Positions 1-9,898 of a DNA stretch of 64,000 bases are shown here, one piece after another. The DNA lies in NCBI GenBank assembly GCA_028278335.1, contig JANQEN010000203.1, positions 43,950-107,949 of the forward strand. The letters are read 5' to 3'. The stretch comes from Chitinivibrionales bacterium (GTDB taxonomy: Bacteria; Fibrobacterota; Chitinivibrionia; Chitinivibrionales; JANQEN01). The position numbers and the translations under genes are program-made. The notes under the pieces were generated by a model, which saw only the letters and a list, made by a program, of their open reading frames with translations, searched no databases and was not told where the DNA came from. Position 1 is the stretch's first letter. Each line of letters starts with the position of its first letter.

Positions 1-816
1 TCACAATCATTTATTGACAAATTGAAAGAGCGCTGGAGCAAGGGAAACACCTTTGTCTGTGTGGGACTTGATCCAGATATAGAGAAAATACCACAACAGT
101 GTTTAGCAAGCGATCACCCGCTCTTTGCCTTTAACAAAGCTATTGTTGATGCAACTGCAGAATATGTGTGTGCCTATAAACCACAGATTGCCTATTATGC
201 GGCAAGCGGTTCAGAAGAGGCTTTGCGCCTAACAATCGAATACATTCATGATACCTACCCACATATTCCGGTAATTCTCGATGCAAAGCGCGGTGATATA
301 GGAAGCACTGCCCAGATGTATGCCAAGGAGGCCTTTGATCGCTATAAGGCCGATGGGGTAACAGTGAATCCCTATATGGGTGGTGATACGCTCATGCCCT
401 TTTTGGAACGTGCCGACAAAGGCGTTGTTATTTTATGCAAAACATCAAATCCAGGATCCGGTGATTTGCAAGATGTTCGTTGTGATGGTCAGGAACTTTA
501 CAAAAGGGTGGCGACCTTAGCCCATACTCAATGGAACACAAAGGGAAATGTCGTATTAGTAATAGGTGCGACCTATCCTGAGGAAATCGGAGCTATTAGA
601 AAAATTACACCCACCATTCCTTTTTTAGTTCCCGGTGTGGGGGCCCAAGGTGGAGATGTGCAGAAGGTGATTCAGCAGGGGTGCACCTCAGAAGGTGATG
701 GGCTGATAATAAACTCCTCCCGAGGGATAATATATGCTTCAAAGGAGGATGGTTTTGCTGATGCTGCAGGCAGGGCGGCAAAGGAACTACGAGATACTAT
801 AAATAACTATCGCTAG
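1..816 (+). CDS. pyrF: Orotidine 5'-phosphate decarboxylase, 5' end cut by window
   Basis: Decarboxylates OMP to UMP, the last step of de novo pyrimidine synthesis, in the cytoplasm. The protein is of the type-2 (long, about 270 aa) PyrF kind: CVGLDPD near the N-terminus, the catalytic DAKRGDIGSTAQMYA segment, and a C-terminal GLIINSSRGIIYA phosphate-binding stretch. A TTG at 22 could start translation, but the seven codons before it (SQSFIDK) match the usual N-terminus of this family (FIDKL.ERW). The true start therefore probably lies just left of the window. A strong bidirectional terminator follows the stop. Confidence 0.93.
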   Translation, partial: SQSFIDKLKERWSKGNTFVCVGLDPDIEKIPQQCLASDHPLFAFNKAIVDATAEYVCAYKPQIAYYAASGSEEALRLTIEYIHDTYPHIPVILDAKRGDIGSTAQMYAKEAFDRYKADGVTVNPYMGGDTLMPFLERADKGVVILCKTSNPGSGDLQDVRCDGQELYKRVATLAHTQWNTKGNVVLVIGATYPEEIGAIRKITPTIPFLVPGVGAQGGDVQKVIQQGCTSEGDGLIINSSRGIIYASKEDGFADAAGRAAKELRDTINNYR

Positions 817-840
817 CAAAGGAATTAATAATACAATAAA

Positions 841-880
841 AAAAGGAGTAATTCCTTGGGGAATTACTCCTTTTCGTTTT
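841..880. terminator. Bidirectional intrinsic terminator between pyrF and gdhA
   Basis: A perfect 15-bp stem (841-855 with 860-874) closes a TTGG loop. It is flanked by A-runs on one side and T-runs on the other, so it can end both convergent transcripts, pyrF on plus and gdhA on minus. Confidence 0.9.
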
Positions 881-897
881 ATCTTCTTAGAAATTGG

Positions 898-2250
<1,353 letters not shown>

Positions 2251-2282
2251 TTAGTTAGACTTTATTATTCATGCCTTTGAAC

Positions 2283-2333
2283 AAAAAAAATGCCGATTAA
2301 CTTTATATGATACTATAAAGATAATAGGCATTT
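2283..2333 (-). terminator. Attenuator-type terminator in the gdhA leader
   Basis: On the minus strand AAATGCC pairs with GGCATTT and runs straight into eight T residues. Inside, CTTTATA and TATAAAG form a second stem around a 6-nt loop. It lies about 50 nt before the gdhA start codon and downstream of the likely promoter. It would therefore stop gdhA transcription unless antiterminated. Confidence 0.75.
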
Positions 2334-2349
2334 CAACTCTAACAAAATT

Positions 2350-2394
2350 GCATCTCCTTTGACGCGAAATATTCAACAAAACCTCGTTGTTTTG
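2350..2394 (-). promoter_or_regulatory. Putative ANTAR-protein RNA target: tandem hexaloop hairpins
   Basis: Read on the minus strand, hairpin P1 is CAAAAC/GTTTTG around loop AACGAG (2377-2394). After an 11-nt linker, P2 is GCGTC/GATGC (one G-U pair) around loop AAAGGA (2350-2365). Both loops are six nucleotides with A at position 1 and G at position 4, the signature described for ANTAR antiterminator targets. The terminator begins 16 nt further on. A GAF-ANTAR protein is encoded immediately upstream. Recognition is from pattern only. In known cases P2 overlaps the terminator; that overlap is not obvious here. Confidence 0.7.
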
Positions 2395-2439
2395 ATGATA
2401 TTCGTAAAAAAGTTGCCATTTTTTAACTGTGATACTAAT

Positions 2440-2467
2440 ATAATAATTTGTGACTTGATTGTGTGAA
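2440..2467 (-). promoter_or_regulatory. Candidate sigma-70-type promoter for gdhA
   Basis: On the minus strand TTCACA (2462-2467) is separated by 16 nt from TATTAT (2440-2445). This would start a leader of roughly 200 nt that includes the ANTAR hairpins and the terminator. The boxes are close to consensus, but the region is A/T-rich. Confidence 0.4.
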
Positions 2468-2556
2468 TAATTTTATGAATTTCCTAATAATTTTCCCCTT
2501 ATTTTATAGTAAAATCTCTAATTAGGCGAATATTTTTACGACTTGAAGAGATTACG

Positions 2557-3273
2557 TCATTGATCCTTTACTATATCATCAGAGATCGTATCTACCAAGA
2601 TTATCGAGTCTGCTACCTTCGCCAAAGAGGTTCGGTTGTTCATGGCATGCTTTCGCATTATCTTGAAGGCTTTATCTCCGGAGATTTGATTTTTTTCCAT
2701 GATAATCTCCTTCGCCTTTTCGATATTTTTTCGTTCCTCAAGCTCTCGTTCTACAAGCTCTTTCATAATCCGTAACTCAGTGTTTTTTAAGAGGATTGCT
2801 GCCTGGCTTGCTACCGTGGTCAACATATGAACCTCTTTTGTAGTAAAATCGTGTCGTTTTGGGGTATAGCAATTAATAACACCAATGATCTCACCATCAG
2901 CGCTCATGGGAACAGAGAGTAGTGATACCAGTCCATCTTCAACAGCAATTTTTCTATTAAGGAAGCGGGGCTCTTTACGCACATCCAACACTTTGATCGG
3001 TTCATTTCGCTTGGCAACTCTTCCAGCGATACCCTTTCCAAGAGGGGTGTTGGATTTTTGATTATAGCTACCTGATTCAGAGTGACAGGCCTTAAGTACC
3101 AACTCTTTGCTCTCCTTATCTAGCAACAAAATCGAACAGATCTTTGAGCTGGTAACCTTTGCTGTGACCGAAACAATGAGTGCAAAAATATCATCGAGAT
3201 AGTTTTTTTCCATAATCGCCTTACTGATTTCAGCAAGACCCTCTAAAAGAGGTATGGTTCGATCCGTCTCCAA
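2557..3273 (-). CDS. GAF-ANTAR RNA-binding antiterminator
   Basis: Cytoplasmic one-component regulator of 238 aa. An N-terminal GAF domain (about residues 10-165, with LGKGIAGRVAKRNEPIKVLDV and SLLSVPM) is joined by a coiled segment (VERELEERKNIEKAKEIIM) to a C-terminal ANTAR domain (about 172-230). The ANTAR domain shows the family pattern of A/K-E-I-I-M, D-K-A-F-K-I-M-R-K-H-A-M and S-L-A-K-V-A-D. ANTAR proteins bind paired hexaloop hairpins and prevent termination. There is no receiver domain, so the signal must enter through GAF (small ligand or redox) rather than phosphorylation. The gene lies just upstream of gdhA, whose leader carries such hairpins, suggesting a local target. It is divergent from panD. 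Confidence 0.88.
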   Translation of the reverse strand: METDRTIPLLEGLAEISKAIMEKNYLDDIFALIVSVTAKVTSSKICSILLLDKESKELVLKACHSESGSYNQKSNTPLGKGIAGRVAKRNEPIKVLDVRKEPRFLNRKIAVEDGLVSLLSVPMSADGEIIGVINCYTPKRHDFTTKEVHMLTTVASQAAILLKNTELRIMKELVERELEERKNIEKAKEIIMEKNQISGDKAFKIMRKHAMNNRTSLAKVADSIILVDTISDDIVKDQ

Positions 3274-3469
3274 AGGCTTGGTATCCTTTCACACTCGGTT
3301 ATGATTCCGCTATTTAAGTATAAAACAATACCTACATGAAAACAAGAAACATCTGTGCTCCAATTAATTAGTGTCACCTTTTTTTGAATATTTTTTGCAG
3401 GAAATATATTTTTTCCGGGCAAAAAGTACAGAATACAGATCTTTAACAGAAACAAGGAATAGAACTGAC

Positions 3470-3811
3470 ATGAGATGGCTATTACGATCTAAAATACATA
3501 AGGCAACCGTGACCGAAGCTGACCTCGATTATGTGGGTAGTATTACCATAGATGAAGACCTCATTGATAAAGTTGGACTAATGCATGGTGAAAAGGTGTT
3601 GGTTGTGGATAATACTAATGGTGCTCGATTAGAGACTTATGTTATTGTTGGCCCACGAGGATCAGGAACAATTTGCATGAATGGTGCTGCTGCTCACCTT
3701 ATTAAAAAGGGTGATGAGATAATTATCATGGGGTTTGAGCTTTCCGATTGTCCGGTTGAAGAAAAGAATATCCTTGTGGATGAGAATAATAAATTCGTCC
3801 GTTTTTTGTAA
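3470..3811 (+). CDS. panD: Aspartate 1-decarboxylase proenzyme
   Basis: Makes beta-alanine from aspartate for pantothenate/CoA synthesis. The pyruvoyl enzyme forms by self-cleavage between Gly23 and Ser24 in YVGSITID. The conserved NGAAAH segment and the Arg/Tyr pair (ARLETYVI) are present. The start is set at ATG 3470 with AAGGA upstream; this gives 113 aa and aligns with the usual MxRxxLxxKIH N-terminus. Longer in-frame readings begin inside unrelated A/T-rich sequence. hypF follows after 16 nt, so the two may be co-transcribed although their functions are unrelated. Confidence 0.93.
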   Translation: MRWLLRSKIHKATVTEADLDYVGSITIDEDLIDKVGLMHGEKVLVVDNTNGARLETYVIVGPRGSGTICMNGAAAHLIKKGDEIIIMGFELSDCPVEEKNILVDENNKFVRFL

Positions 3812-3827
3812 TCGATGAAACACCAAT

Positions 3828-6098
3828 GTGAATACAGATAAAGAGATCGCGCGTTATATAATAGTAAAGGGTCTTGTTCAGGGTATTGGATTTCGTCCGT
3901 TTATTTACAAAATAGCCTCGGAACTGGCTGTAGTTGGATGGGTGGAGAATCGATCCGATTCTGTTTGGATCTTTGCGCAGGCAACATCAAAGATTTTAGA
4001 TTCCTTTGTCTCATCAATCCAAGATGATGCACCACCTCTCTGTAAGATAGAATCTTTGGAGATAAGGGAAGCTGTTGCAGAAGCGTATGCCACTTTTTCA
4101 ATTCGGGAGAGTCGCGATAGCTCTACAGAGGTGACACGGATCAGTCCAGATATTGCAGTTTGCGACGCCTGCCTGGAGGATATGCAAAAGCAACCTCATC
4201 GAATTAACTATCCCTTTGTGAATTGCACACTTTGCGGCCCTCGATTTTCTATTATCAAAGATGTACCCTATGATCGTGAAAAGACAACCATGCACACCTT
4301 TGCTATGTGTGATCAATGTAAAAAAGAGTACACCGATATAACTGATCGTCGATTTCATGCACAACCGGTTGCCTGTAATAACTGCGGACCCCTATATACA
4401 ATGCAGGCTGGTACAATAACGGTATCAAACTTTTCAGAGATTGTAGAAACGACCAGTAGACTGATTATTGAGGGAAAGAGCGTTGCTGTTAAGGGGATTG
4501 GTGGCTATCATTTAGCGTGCAATGCCTTGGATCAAAATGCGGTTGATGCTCTTAGGAAGAGAAAAAGGCGGGACCATAAACCCTTTGCCGTAATGTTTGC
4601 TGATGTAGACGTTGCTAAAGAGTATGTGCATCTTATTCAGGAAGAGATTGACCAGCTTCTTTCACCAGAGCGACCAATTGTGTTATGTAAGTTAAAAAAA
4701 GAGATCCCCGAGGCAATAAATACAGGTCTTGACACTCTGGGAGTTTTTCTTCCCTATATGCCCTTCCATTATGCTCTTTTTGAAAAGACTGGACTACAGG
4801 CCTTGGTTTTCACCAGTGGTAATTTCTCCGATGATCCTATTGTCATTGACAATGGGCATGCCCAGGACTCGTTGAGTGCTATTGCCGATGCTGTAGTAAG
4901 CCACAACCGTGATATCTACAATCGGGTGGATGATTCGGTGGTAACAGTCATGGCTGGAACATCTCGAATCCTTCGTCGCTCCCGCGGATATGTCCCAACA
5001 CCAATCCAGCTCACACATAATTGTGAAGGTATTTTTGCTGCTGGTGCAGAATTAAAAAACTGTTTTGCCCTCGGTGTTGGAACAACAGCACAAGTGAGTC
5101 AGCATATCGGTGATTTGAAAACAGTAGATACCTACTCCTTTTATACAGAGACTATTAAAAGATTTTCCAAACTATTTAGGACCACACCGAGCCATGTTGT
5201 ATGTGACTTACACCCAGATTATCTTTCCACCCAATATAGTAGGGAGTTGTCGCTTCCCATAATAGAGGTGCAGCACCATCATGCACATATTGCCTCCTGC
5301 ATGGCTGAGCATGGTCTTGACGAACCGGTTATTGGCATTAGCCTTGATGGTACTGGTTATGGTGAGGATGGTGCAGTGTGGGGTGGAGAATTCCTCATTG
5401 CTGATTTACAAAGTTTTAAGCGGTTTTCCCACTTAGCCTATGTGGGTATGCCCGGGGGTGATCGTGCTGCCTTAGAGCCGTGGCGAATGGCTCTATCCTA
5501 TCTTTATGCATGCTATGGTAATGCTGCATTGGATCAACTGGTTGACCTCTTTAAAGTGGTTCCCAAAGATCACCTTGAAATGGCTCTACTTTCTTTGGAA
5601 AAGGATATCAATGCACCCAAAACCTCTAGTATGGGACGTTTCTTTGATGCTGTGGCTGCACTCCTTGGCCTCTGTCACTATCATCGCTTTGAAGCTGAAG
5701 GCGCCATGCGATTGGAGATAATTGCAGGCCAAACTGTTGATGAGTCTTATGCTTTTGAGTGTGGAGCAGAGATTAAAACAGAAAAAGTTATTGCAGGAAT
5801 AATTCAGGATCTTAATAAAAAGGTTCCCACAGAGATCATTGCTGCGAAATTTCATAACACCATTGTTCGGATAATTCTTGCGGTGTCTGAAGCTATCCGT
5901 TCTAAAGAGCATATTGATAGGGTTGTTTTATCTGGCGGTACATTCCAGAATAGATATATTTTTACGCGCACATTAAAGACACTTAGGGAAAGTGGATTTA
6001 GTGTGTATACTCATTCCAGGGTTCCCTGTAATGATGGGGGTATTGCCTTGGGCCAGTTGGCAATTGCTGCAAAAAGGAGAATGGTAGGATGTGTTTAG
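3828..6098 (+). CDS. hypF: Carbamoyltransferase HypF for [NiFe]-hydrogenase maturation
   Basis: Transfers carbamoyl phosphate, via carbamoyl-adenylate, to the C-terminal Cys of HypE, starting synthesis of the hydrogenase CN ligands. Domains in order: acylphosphatase-like (about 9-95, VKGLVQGIGFRPFIYKIA); two C-x2-C...C-x2-C zinc fingers (CDACLEDM...CTLCGP and CDQCKKEY...CNNCGP); YrdC-like (about 200-385); Kae1-like carbamoyltransferase (HHHAHIASCMAEHGL, SLDGTGYGEDGAVWGGEF). The 756-aa length is normal. The start is GTG 3828; the nearby ATG is out of frame. It heads hypF-C-D-E-A-B and overlaps hypC. Confidence 0.96.
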   Translation: MNTDKEIARYIIVKGLVQGIGFRPFIYKIASELAVVGWVENRSDSVWIFAQATSKILDSFVSSIQDDAPPLCKIESLEIREAVAEAYATFSIRESRDSSTEVTRISPDIAVCDACLEDMQKQPHRINYPFVNCTLCGPRFSIIKDVPYDREKTTMHTFAMCDQCKKEYTDITDRRFHAQPVACNNCGPLYTMQAGTITVSNFSEIVETTSRLIIEGKSVAVKGIGGYHLACNALDQNAVDALRKRKRRDHKPFAVMFADVDVAKEYVHLIQEEIDQLLSPERPIVLCKLKKEIPEAINTGLDTLGVFLPYMPFHYALFEKTGLQALVFTSGNFSDDPIVIDNGHAQDSLSAIADAVVSHNRDIYNRVDDSVVTVMAGTSRILRRSRGYVPTPIQLTHNCEGIFAAGAELKNCFALGVGTTAQVSQHIGDLKTVDTYSFYTETIKRFSKLFRTTPSHVVCDLHPDYLSTQYSRELSLPIIEVQHHHAHIASCMAEHGLDEPVIGISLDGTGYGEDGAVWGGEFLIADLQSFKRFSHLAYVGMPGGDRAALEPWRMALSYLYACYGNAALDQLVDLFKVVPKDHLEMALLSLEKDINAPKTSSMGRFFDAVAALLGLCHYHRFEAEGAMRLEIIAGQTVDESYAFECGAEIKTEKVIAGIIQDLNKKVPTEIIAAKFHNTIVRIILAVSEAIRSKEHIDRVVLSGGTFQNRYIFTRTLKTLRESGFSVYTHSRVPCNDGGIALGQLAIAAKRRMVGCV

Positions 6099-6325
6099 GT
6101 GTTCCAGGAATCGTGCAATCAATTGAAGGTGATCAGGCCCAAGTCGTGATTGGTGATATCACCTATGAGGCTGGACTGCAGCTCGTTTCTGATGTGCAGG
6201 TTGGTGATTATGTGCTTCTCCACTCTGGTTACATATTGGAAAAGTTAGAAAAAGAAGATGCCCAGGAGACATTGAAACTATTTGAGGAGTTGGGGGCAAT
6301 TGAGCAAACCGATGAAACTGCATGA
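6089..6325 (+). CDS. hypC: Hydrogenase maturation chaperone HypC
   Basis: Small chaperone (78 aa) that with HypD carries the Fe(CN)2CO unit and delivers it to the hydrogenase large subunit. The essential N-terminal MCLGVPG, with Cys2, is present, and the OB-fold core (VGDYVLLHSGYILEKL) is normal. It overlaps the end of hypF by 10 nt and hypD starts inside its end, indicating translational coupling. Confidence 0.95.
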   Translation: MCLGVPGIVQSIEGDQAQVVIGDITYEAGLQLVSDVQVGDYVLLHSGYILEKLEKEDAQETLKLFEELGAIEQTDETA

Positions 6326-7391
6326 AAAATATAGACAGAGAGAAGCCTGCCAAAAAGCAGCCGCTGCTATAACAGCGATATCTAAAAAGCCGGTTACTTT
6401 AATGGAGGTCTGTGGTGGTCATACCATGGCGCTCCATAAATCGGGTATCCCTGCCATGCTTCCGGAAACAGTGCATCTAGTATCTGGCCCGGGCTGCCCT
6501 GTTTGCGTTACGGATAAGCGATTTATCGACCATTTGGTAGCTCTATGCCGATTAGATGATATTATTATAACAACCTTTGGGGATCTTATTCGTGTTCCTG
6601 GTTCGACCTCATCCTTGGAACAAGAAAAGGCCCATGGAGCAGATGTGCGAATCGTTTATTCTCCTTTAGAAGCCTTGACAATTGCAAAGGAGAATCCAAA
6701 GAAGCGTATTGTTTTTCCTGGCATTGGCTTTGAAACAACCGCGCCAACAACCGCAGCTGCTGTTGTTGAGGCAAAAGAGCAGGACTTGAAAAACTTTTTT
6801 CTTCTCAGCTCCCACAAAATCATGCCACCAGCCATGGCCGCCTTGATTGATGAGGGAGTAAAAATTGATGGGTACCTTTGTCCAGGGCATGTGAGTGTTG
6901 TTACTGGTACAAAGATCTATTATCCCATTGTTGAAAATTATAGAAAGGGCTGTGTTATTTCTGGTTTTGAGCCACTTGATATTCTATTAAGTATATATAT
7001 GCTTGTCAAGCAGGTGGAGGCAAATAGCCCAGCTGTTGAAATCGAATATAAACGGGCTGTGCGTCCTGAGGGTAATACCAAAGCACAGGAAGTATTAGAG
7101 CGTGTTTACGAAACAGAAGATGCTTGGTGGCGTGGGCTCGGAGTGATTCCAAAGAGCGGTCTTGCTCTGCGTAGCGAGTTTTCCCAGTTCAATGTCCATA
7201 CTATGATACCTGTGACCGTAGAGGAGACTAAGGAGGTTTCCGGTTGTCTCTGCGGGGAAATTCTTAAGGGATTGAAATCAGCTAAGGAGTGTCCCCTCTT
7301 TAAAAAAGTATGTACCCCAGCAAATCCTGTAGGTGCCTGTATGGTATCAAGCGAAGGTGCCTGCGCTGCTCATTATAGGTATGGATCATAA
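6312..7391 (+). CDS. hypD: Hydrogenase maturation protein HypD
   Basis: Iron-sulfur protein on which the Fe(CN)2CO cofactor is assembled with HypC. Cys-containing motifs are all present: MEVCGGHTMALHKSGI, SGPGCPVCVT, and a C-terminal 4Fe-4S set (CGEILKGLKSAKECPLFKKVC, then GACMVSSEGACAAHY). ATG 6312 is preferred (MKLHEKYRQREA, 359 aa). An in-frame TTG at 6282 would add ten residues lying wholly within hypC and unlike the family. It overlaps hypC by 14 nt and abuts hypE. Confidence 0.94.
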   Translation: MKLHEKYRQREACQKAAAAITAISKKPVTLMEVCGGHTMALHKSGIPAMLPETVHLVSGPGCPVCVTDKRFIDHLVALCRLDDIIITTFGDLIRVPGSTSSLEQEKAHGADVRIVYSPLEALTIAKENPKKRIVFPGIGFETTAPTTAAAVVEAKEQDLKNFFLLSSHKIMPPAMAALIDEGVKIDGYLCPGHVSVVTGTKIYYPIVENYRKGCVISGFEPLDILLSIYMLVKQVEANSPAVEIEYKRAVRPEGNTKAQEVLERVYETEDAWWRGLGVIPKSGLALRSEFSQFNVHTMIPVTVEETKEVSGCLCGEILKGLKSAKECPLFKKVCTPANPVGACMVSSEGACAAHYRYGS

Positions 7392-8407
7392 TGAATCAAA
7401 AAGAAATTCTTTTAAATCATGGTAGTGGGGGAAAGCTTTCCCAGGACCTTTTTAAATCAGTTTTTGGAAAGTATTTTGGCAACCCAATTCTTGACAAATT
7501 GACCGATTCTGCTATTGTAGAATCACCGGGCACTCACCTTGCCTTTACCACAGATTCCTATGTGGTAGACCCAATTTTTTTTCCTGGCGGAAATATTGGG
7601 ACTTTAGCTGTATGCGGTACTGTCAATGATCTCTCAGTCGCTGGTGCTGAACCAATCATGCTAAGCACCGGCTTTATTATTGAAGAAGGTTTTCCCTTAA
7701 GCAAACTTGAGGAAGTGGTTTCTGAAATGGCTGCCAAGGCCAAAGAAGCGGGCGTTTCAATTGTCACCGGTGATACTAAGGTTGTTAATAAAGGTAAGTG
7801 TGATGGCCTTTTTATTAATACCTCTGGGATTGGACGAGTTGACCAAGCAAGAAAGCATATCAGCTATGGAGAGACAATTTCCCCAGGAGATGTTATTTTG
7901 ATAAATGGCACATTGGGTGACCATGGAATGGCAATCCTCTCAAAGCGCAATGAGATAAATCTTCATACAAAAATAGCTTCAGATTGTGCACCTCTTAACG
8001 GAATAATTCAAGACGTGTTGGCTGTTTCTGATAAGGTACGTTTCATGCGGGATGCAACCCGTGGGGGTCTTGCAACAGTGTTGTGTGAATGCGTGACCAA
8101 TCGTGAATATGGTATAAGGATTGATGAGAGCACACTTCCTCTTCGCGAGAGTGTCATGGGTATGTGTGATATGTTAGGATTTGATCCGCTTTATATTGCT
8201 AATGAGGGTAAGGTCGTTATGATTGTAGCCCCCGAAGATGCCCAAAGGGTCCTTGAAACAATGCAGCAGCACCCCTATGGAAAAGAGGCTGCCATTGTTG
8301 GTGAAGTGGTTGCAGATCACCCGGGAAAAGTAACATTGCAAACAGAGATTGGTGGCAAGCGAATTGTGGAGATTCCTGCTGGTGATCAACTTCCGAGGAT
8401 TTGTTAG
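7391..8407 (+). CDS. hypE: Carbamoyl dehydratase HypE
   Basis: Dehydrates its own S-carbamoyl C-terminal cysteine to thiocyanate, the cyanide donor. It is a PurM-like ATP-binding protein with LNHGSGGK at the N-terminus, TDSYVV, GTVNDLSVAGAEP and RDATRGGLATVL. It ends in PRIC, so the acceptor Cys is the last residue as required. The start codon shares a base with the hypD stop. Confidence 0.96.
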   Translation: MNQKEILLNHGSGGKLSQDLFKSVFGKYFGNPILDKLTDSAIVESPGTHLAFTTDSYVVDPIFFPGGNIGTLAVCGTVNDLSVAGAEPIMLSTGFIIEEGFPLSKLEEVVSEMAAKAKEAGVSIVTGDTKVVNKGKCDGLFINTSGIGRVDQARKHISYGETISPGDVILINGTLGDHGMAILSKRNEINLHTKIASDCAPLNGIIQDVLAVSDKVRFMRDATRGGLATVLCECVTNREYGIRIDESTLPLRESVMGMCDMLGFDPLYIANEGKVVMIVAPEDAQRVLETMQQHPYGKEAAIVGEVVADHPGKVTLQTEIGGKRIVEIPAGDQLPRIC

Positions 8408-8409
8408 TC

Positions 8410-8754
8410 GTGCATGAATTTAGCGTTATTCAGAATATTCTCGATATTGTCGATGACATCATAGAGGAAAATGGATTAAAAAAGGTTACCAAGGTCAAAC
8501 TTCTTATTGGAAAAATGCGTCAGATCGTCCCAGAGACAATGCGCTTTGCCTTTGAGGCTGCAACCAAGGATACACCTCTTGAAGCTGCAACATTGGAGAT
8601 GACCTTTAAGCCAATTCATATGAAATGTAAACAATGTGAAAAGGAATTTATCGTTCATGAAAACTGTTACTTCTGTGAATCCTGTCAGAGCTCTGATCTG
8701 TCAGTTATTCATGGACAGGAGCTTATTATAGAAAGTGTTGAAGGAGAAGAATAA
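8410..8754 (+). CDS. hypA: Hydrogenase nickel incorporation protein HypA
   Basis: Nickel metallochaperone. The start is placed at GTG 8410, giving MHEFSVIQNI, because His2 right after the initiator Met is the nickel ligand of the family. The TTG at 8401 would bury it and overlap the hypE stop. A zinc-binding C-x2-C...C-x2-C set (CKQCEKEF...CYFCESCQSS) is present. GAGG lies about 13 nt upstream. hypB begins at the stop codon. Confidence 0.93.
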   Translation: MHEFSVIQNILDIVDDIIEENGLKKVTKVKLLIGKMRQIVPETMRFAFEAATKDTPLEAATLEMTFKPIHMKCKQCEKEFIVHENCYFCESCQSSDLSVIHGQELIIESVEGEE

Positions 8755-9410
8755 TGGAAATTAAGGTAATGAAAAATATTCTCAATTCCAATCAGGATAA
8801 GGCAAACGAGATTAAAGACTATTTAAAAGAGAAAAAAGTGCTCATGGTTAATCTAATCGGGTCACCGGGCGCTGGAAAAACCACTCTCTTAGAAAAAACC
8901 TTAGAACACCTAAAGGGCAAGTACTCTATTGCCATTATCGAAGGTGATGTTGCTACTGATCGAGACGCTCGTCGCCTGCAAAAATATGGATGCCCCATTG
9001 TACTCATAAATACGGATGGTGCCTGTCATCTGGAGTCAATCAGCATTCAAAACGCCCTCCATGAATTTGATATTGACTCTGTTGATATTATCTTTGTAGA
9101 GAATGTGGGTAACTTGGTATGCCCAGCAGAATTTGACATTGGGGAATTCTCAAAAATTGCAGTACTTTCAGTCACCGAAGGTGATGACAAGCCAGAAAAA
9201 TACCCTCTTCTTTTTCGTGAAGCTAAATTGCTTCTTTTAAATAAAGTTGATTTAATGCAGTTTACTGACTTTGATAAAGAGTCATTTTCAAAGGACGTAC
9301 AAACATTAAATGGACAATTGCCAGTGATTGAGCTTGCCTGTCGAAATAATGAAGGTATTGAGCCTTGGATTAATTGGCTAGAAGAGCAGGTTACAAAAAT
9401 TAAAGGATAG
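8754..9410 (+). CDS. hypB: Hydrogenase nickel incorporation GTPase HypB
   Basis: GTPase that drives nickel insertion together with HypA. Walker A GSPGAGKTT, IIEGDVATDRDA, ENVGNLVCPAEFD and NKVDL are present. The N-terminus (MEIKVMKNIL) lacks both the His-rich stretch and the CxxCGC motif seen in E. coli HypB, so nickel storage at the N-terminus is unlikely. It is the last gene of the hyp operon. No hydrogenase structural gene lies in the window. Confidence 0.95.
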   Translation: MEIKVMKNILNSNQDKANEIKDYLKEKKVLMVNLIGSPGAGKTTLLEKTLEHLKGKYSIAIIEGDVATDRDARRLQKYGCPIVLINTDGACHLESISIQNALHEFDIDSVDIIFVENVGNLVCPAEFDIGEFSKIAVLSVTEGDDKPEKYPLLFREAKLLLLNKVDLMQFTDFDKESFSKDVQTLNGQLPVIELACRNNEGIEPWINWLEEQVTKIKG

Positions 9411-9419
9411 TTTCTGTTT

Positions 9420-9443
9420 CGAGGGGTGCCTTAGTGCCCCTCG
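9420..9443. terminator. Hairpin between convergent hypB and mogA, possible weak terminator
   Basis: CGAGGGG (9420-9426) pairs with CCCCTCG (9437-9443) around a 10-nt loop. It lies between the hypB stop and the last codons of mogA. No clear U-run follows on either strand, so termination would be weak or factor-assisted. Confidence 0.4.
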
Positions 9444-9898
9444 CCGTGCATCATTTTAATTGCATGGGGCAGTATGGTTGTAAGCAGTTTTGTACAAAAC
9501 TGCGCGCCCTTTACTGAACCCGGTAAATTAACAATAAGGGTTTTATCTATAATACCAGCTACAGCTCTTGACAGTACAGCGTTTTTCGTCTGAGTACAGG
9601 ACTCTTTTCTTAAAAGCTCCGGGATACCGGGGATCATCTTTTCGCAAAACTCTTCTGTGACATCCGGTGTGTTGTCACGGGGGCCAATCCCAGTTCCTCC
9701 GGTAGTGAGAATAACATCATTATCCAGGTGATCTTGAAATGCCTTTTTAATTGCCTCGCTATCATCGGAGACAACTTTTTTAACAATGACAACTTCAGGA
9801 ATGCTATAGGTAAGGGCCCGTTCAACAGCTGGTCCAGATTGGTCTTCATATTCACCTTTAGAGGCGCGGTCAGATATGGTAAGTACCAGTACTTTCAT
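9431..9898 (-). CDS. mogA: Molybdopterin adenylyltransferase (MogA/MoaB family)
   Basis: Adenylates molybdopterin before metal insertion by MoeA. The MogA/MoaB signature TTGGTGIGPRDNTPDVT and a C-terminal NLPGSVKGA are present. The start is taken at ATG 9898 (MKVLVLTISDRASKG, 155 aa), which matches the family N-terminus; extending the frame upstream only reads through the MOSC gene. It overlaps the end of the MOSC gene by 29 nt and is the last gene of the minus-strand molybdenum operon. Confidence 0.88.
   Translation of the reverse strand: MKVLVLTISDRASKGEYEDQSGPAVERALTYSIPEVVIVKKVVSDDSEAIKKAFQDHLDNDVILTTGGTGIGPRDNTPDVTEEFCEKMIPGIPELLRKESCTQTKNAVLSRAVAGIIDKTLIVNLPGSVKGAQFCTKLLTTILPHAIKMMHGEGH

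Noticed and set aside
6282..6311. TTG start for hypD
   Set aside because: The extra ten residues lie wholly in hypC and do not match HypD N-termini; ATG 6312 fits the family.
9420..9443. Strong terminator between hypB and mogA
   Set aside because: The stem is good but neither strand has a U-run, so it is listed only as a possible weak terminator.
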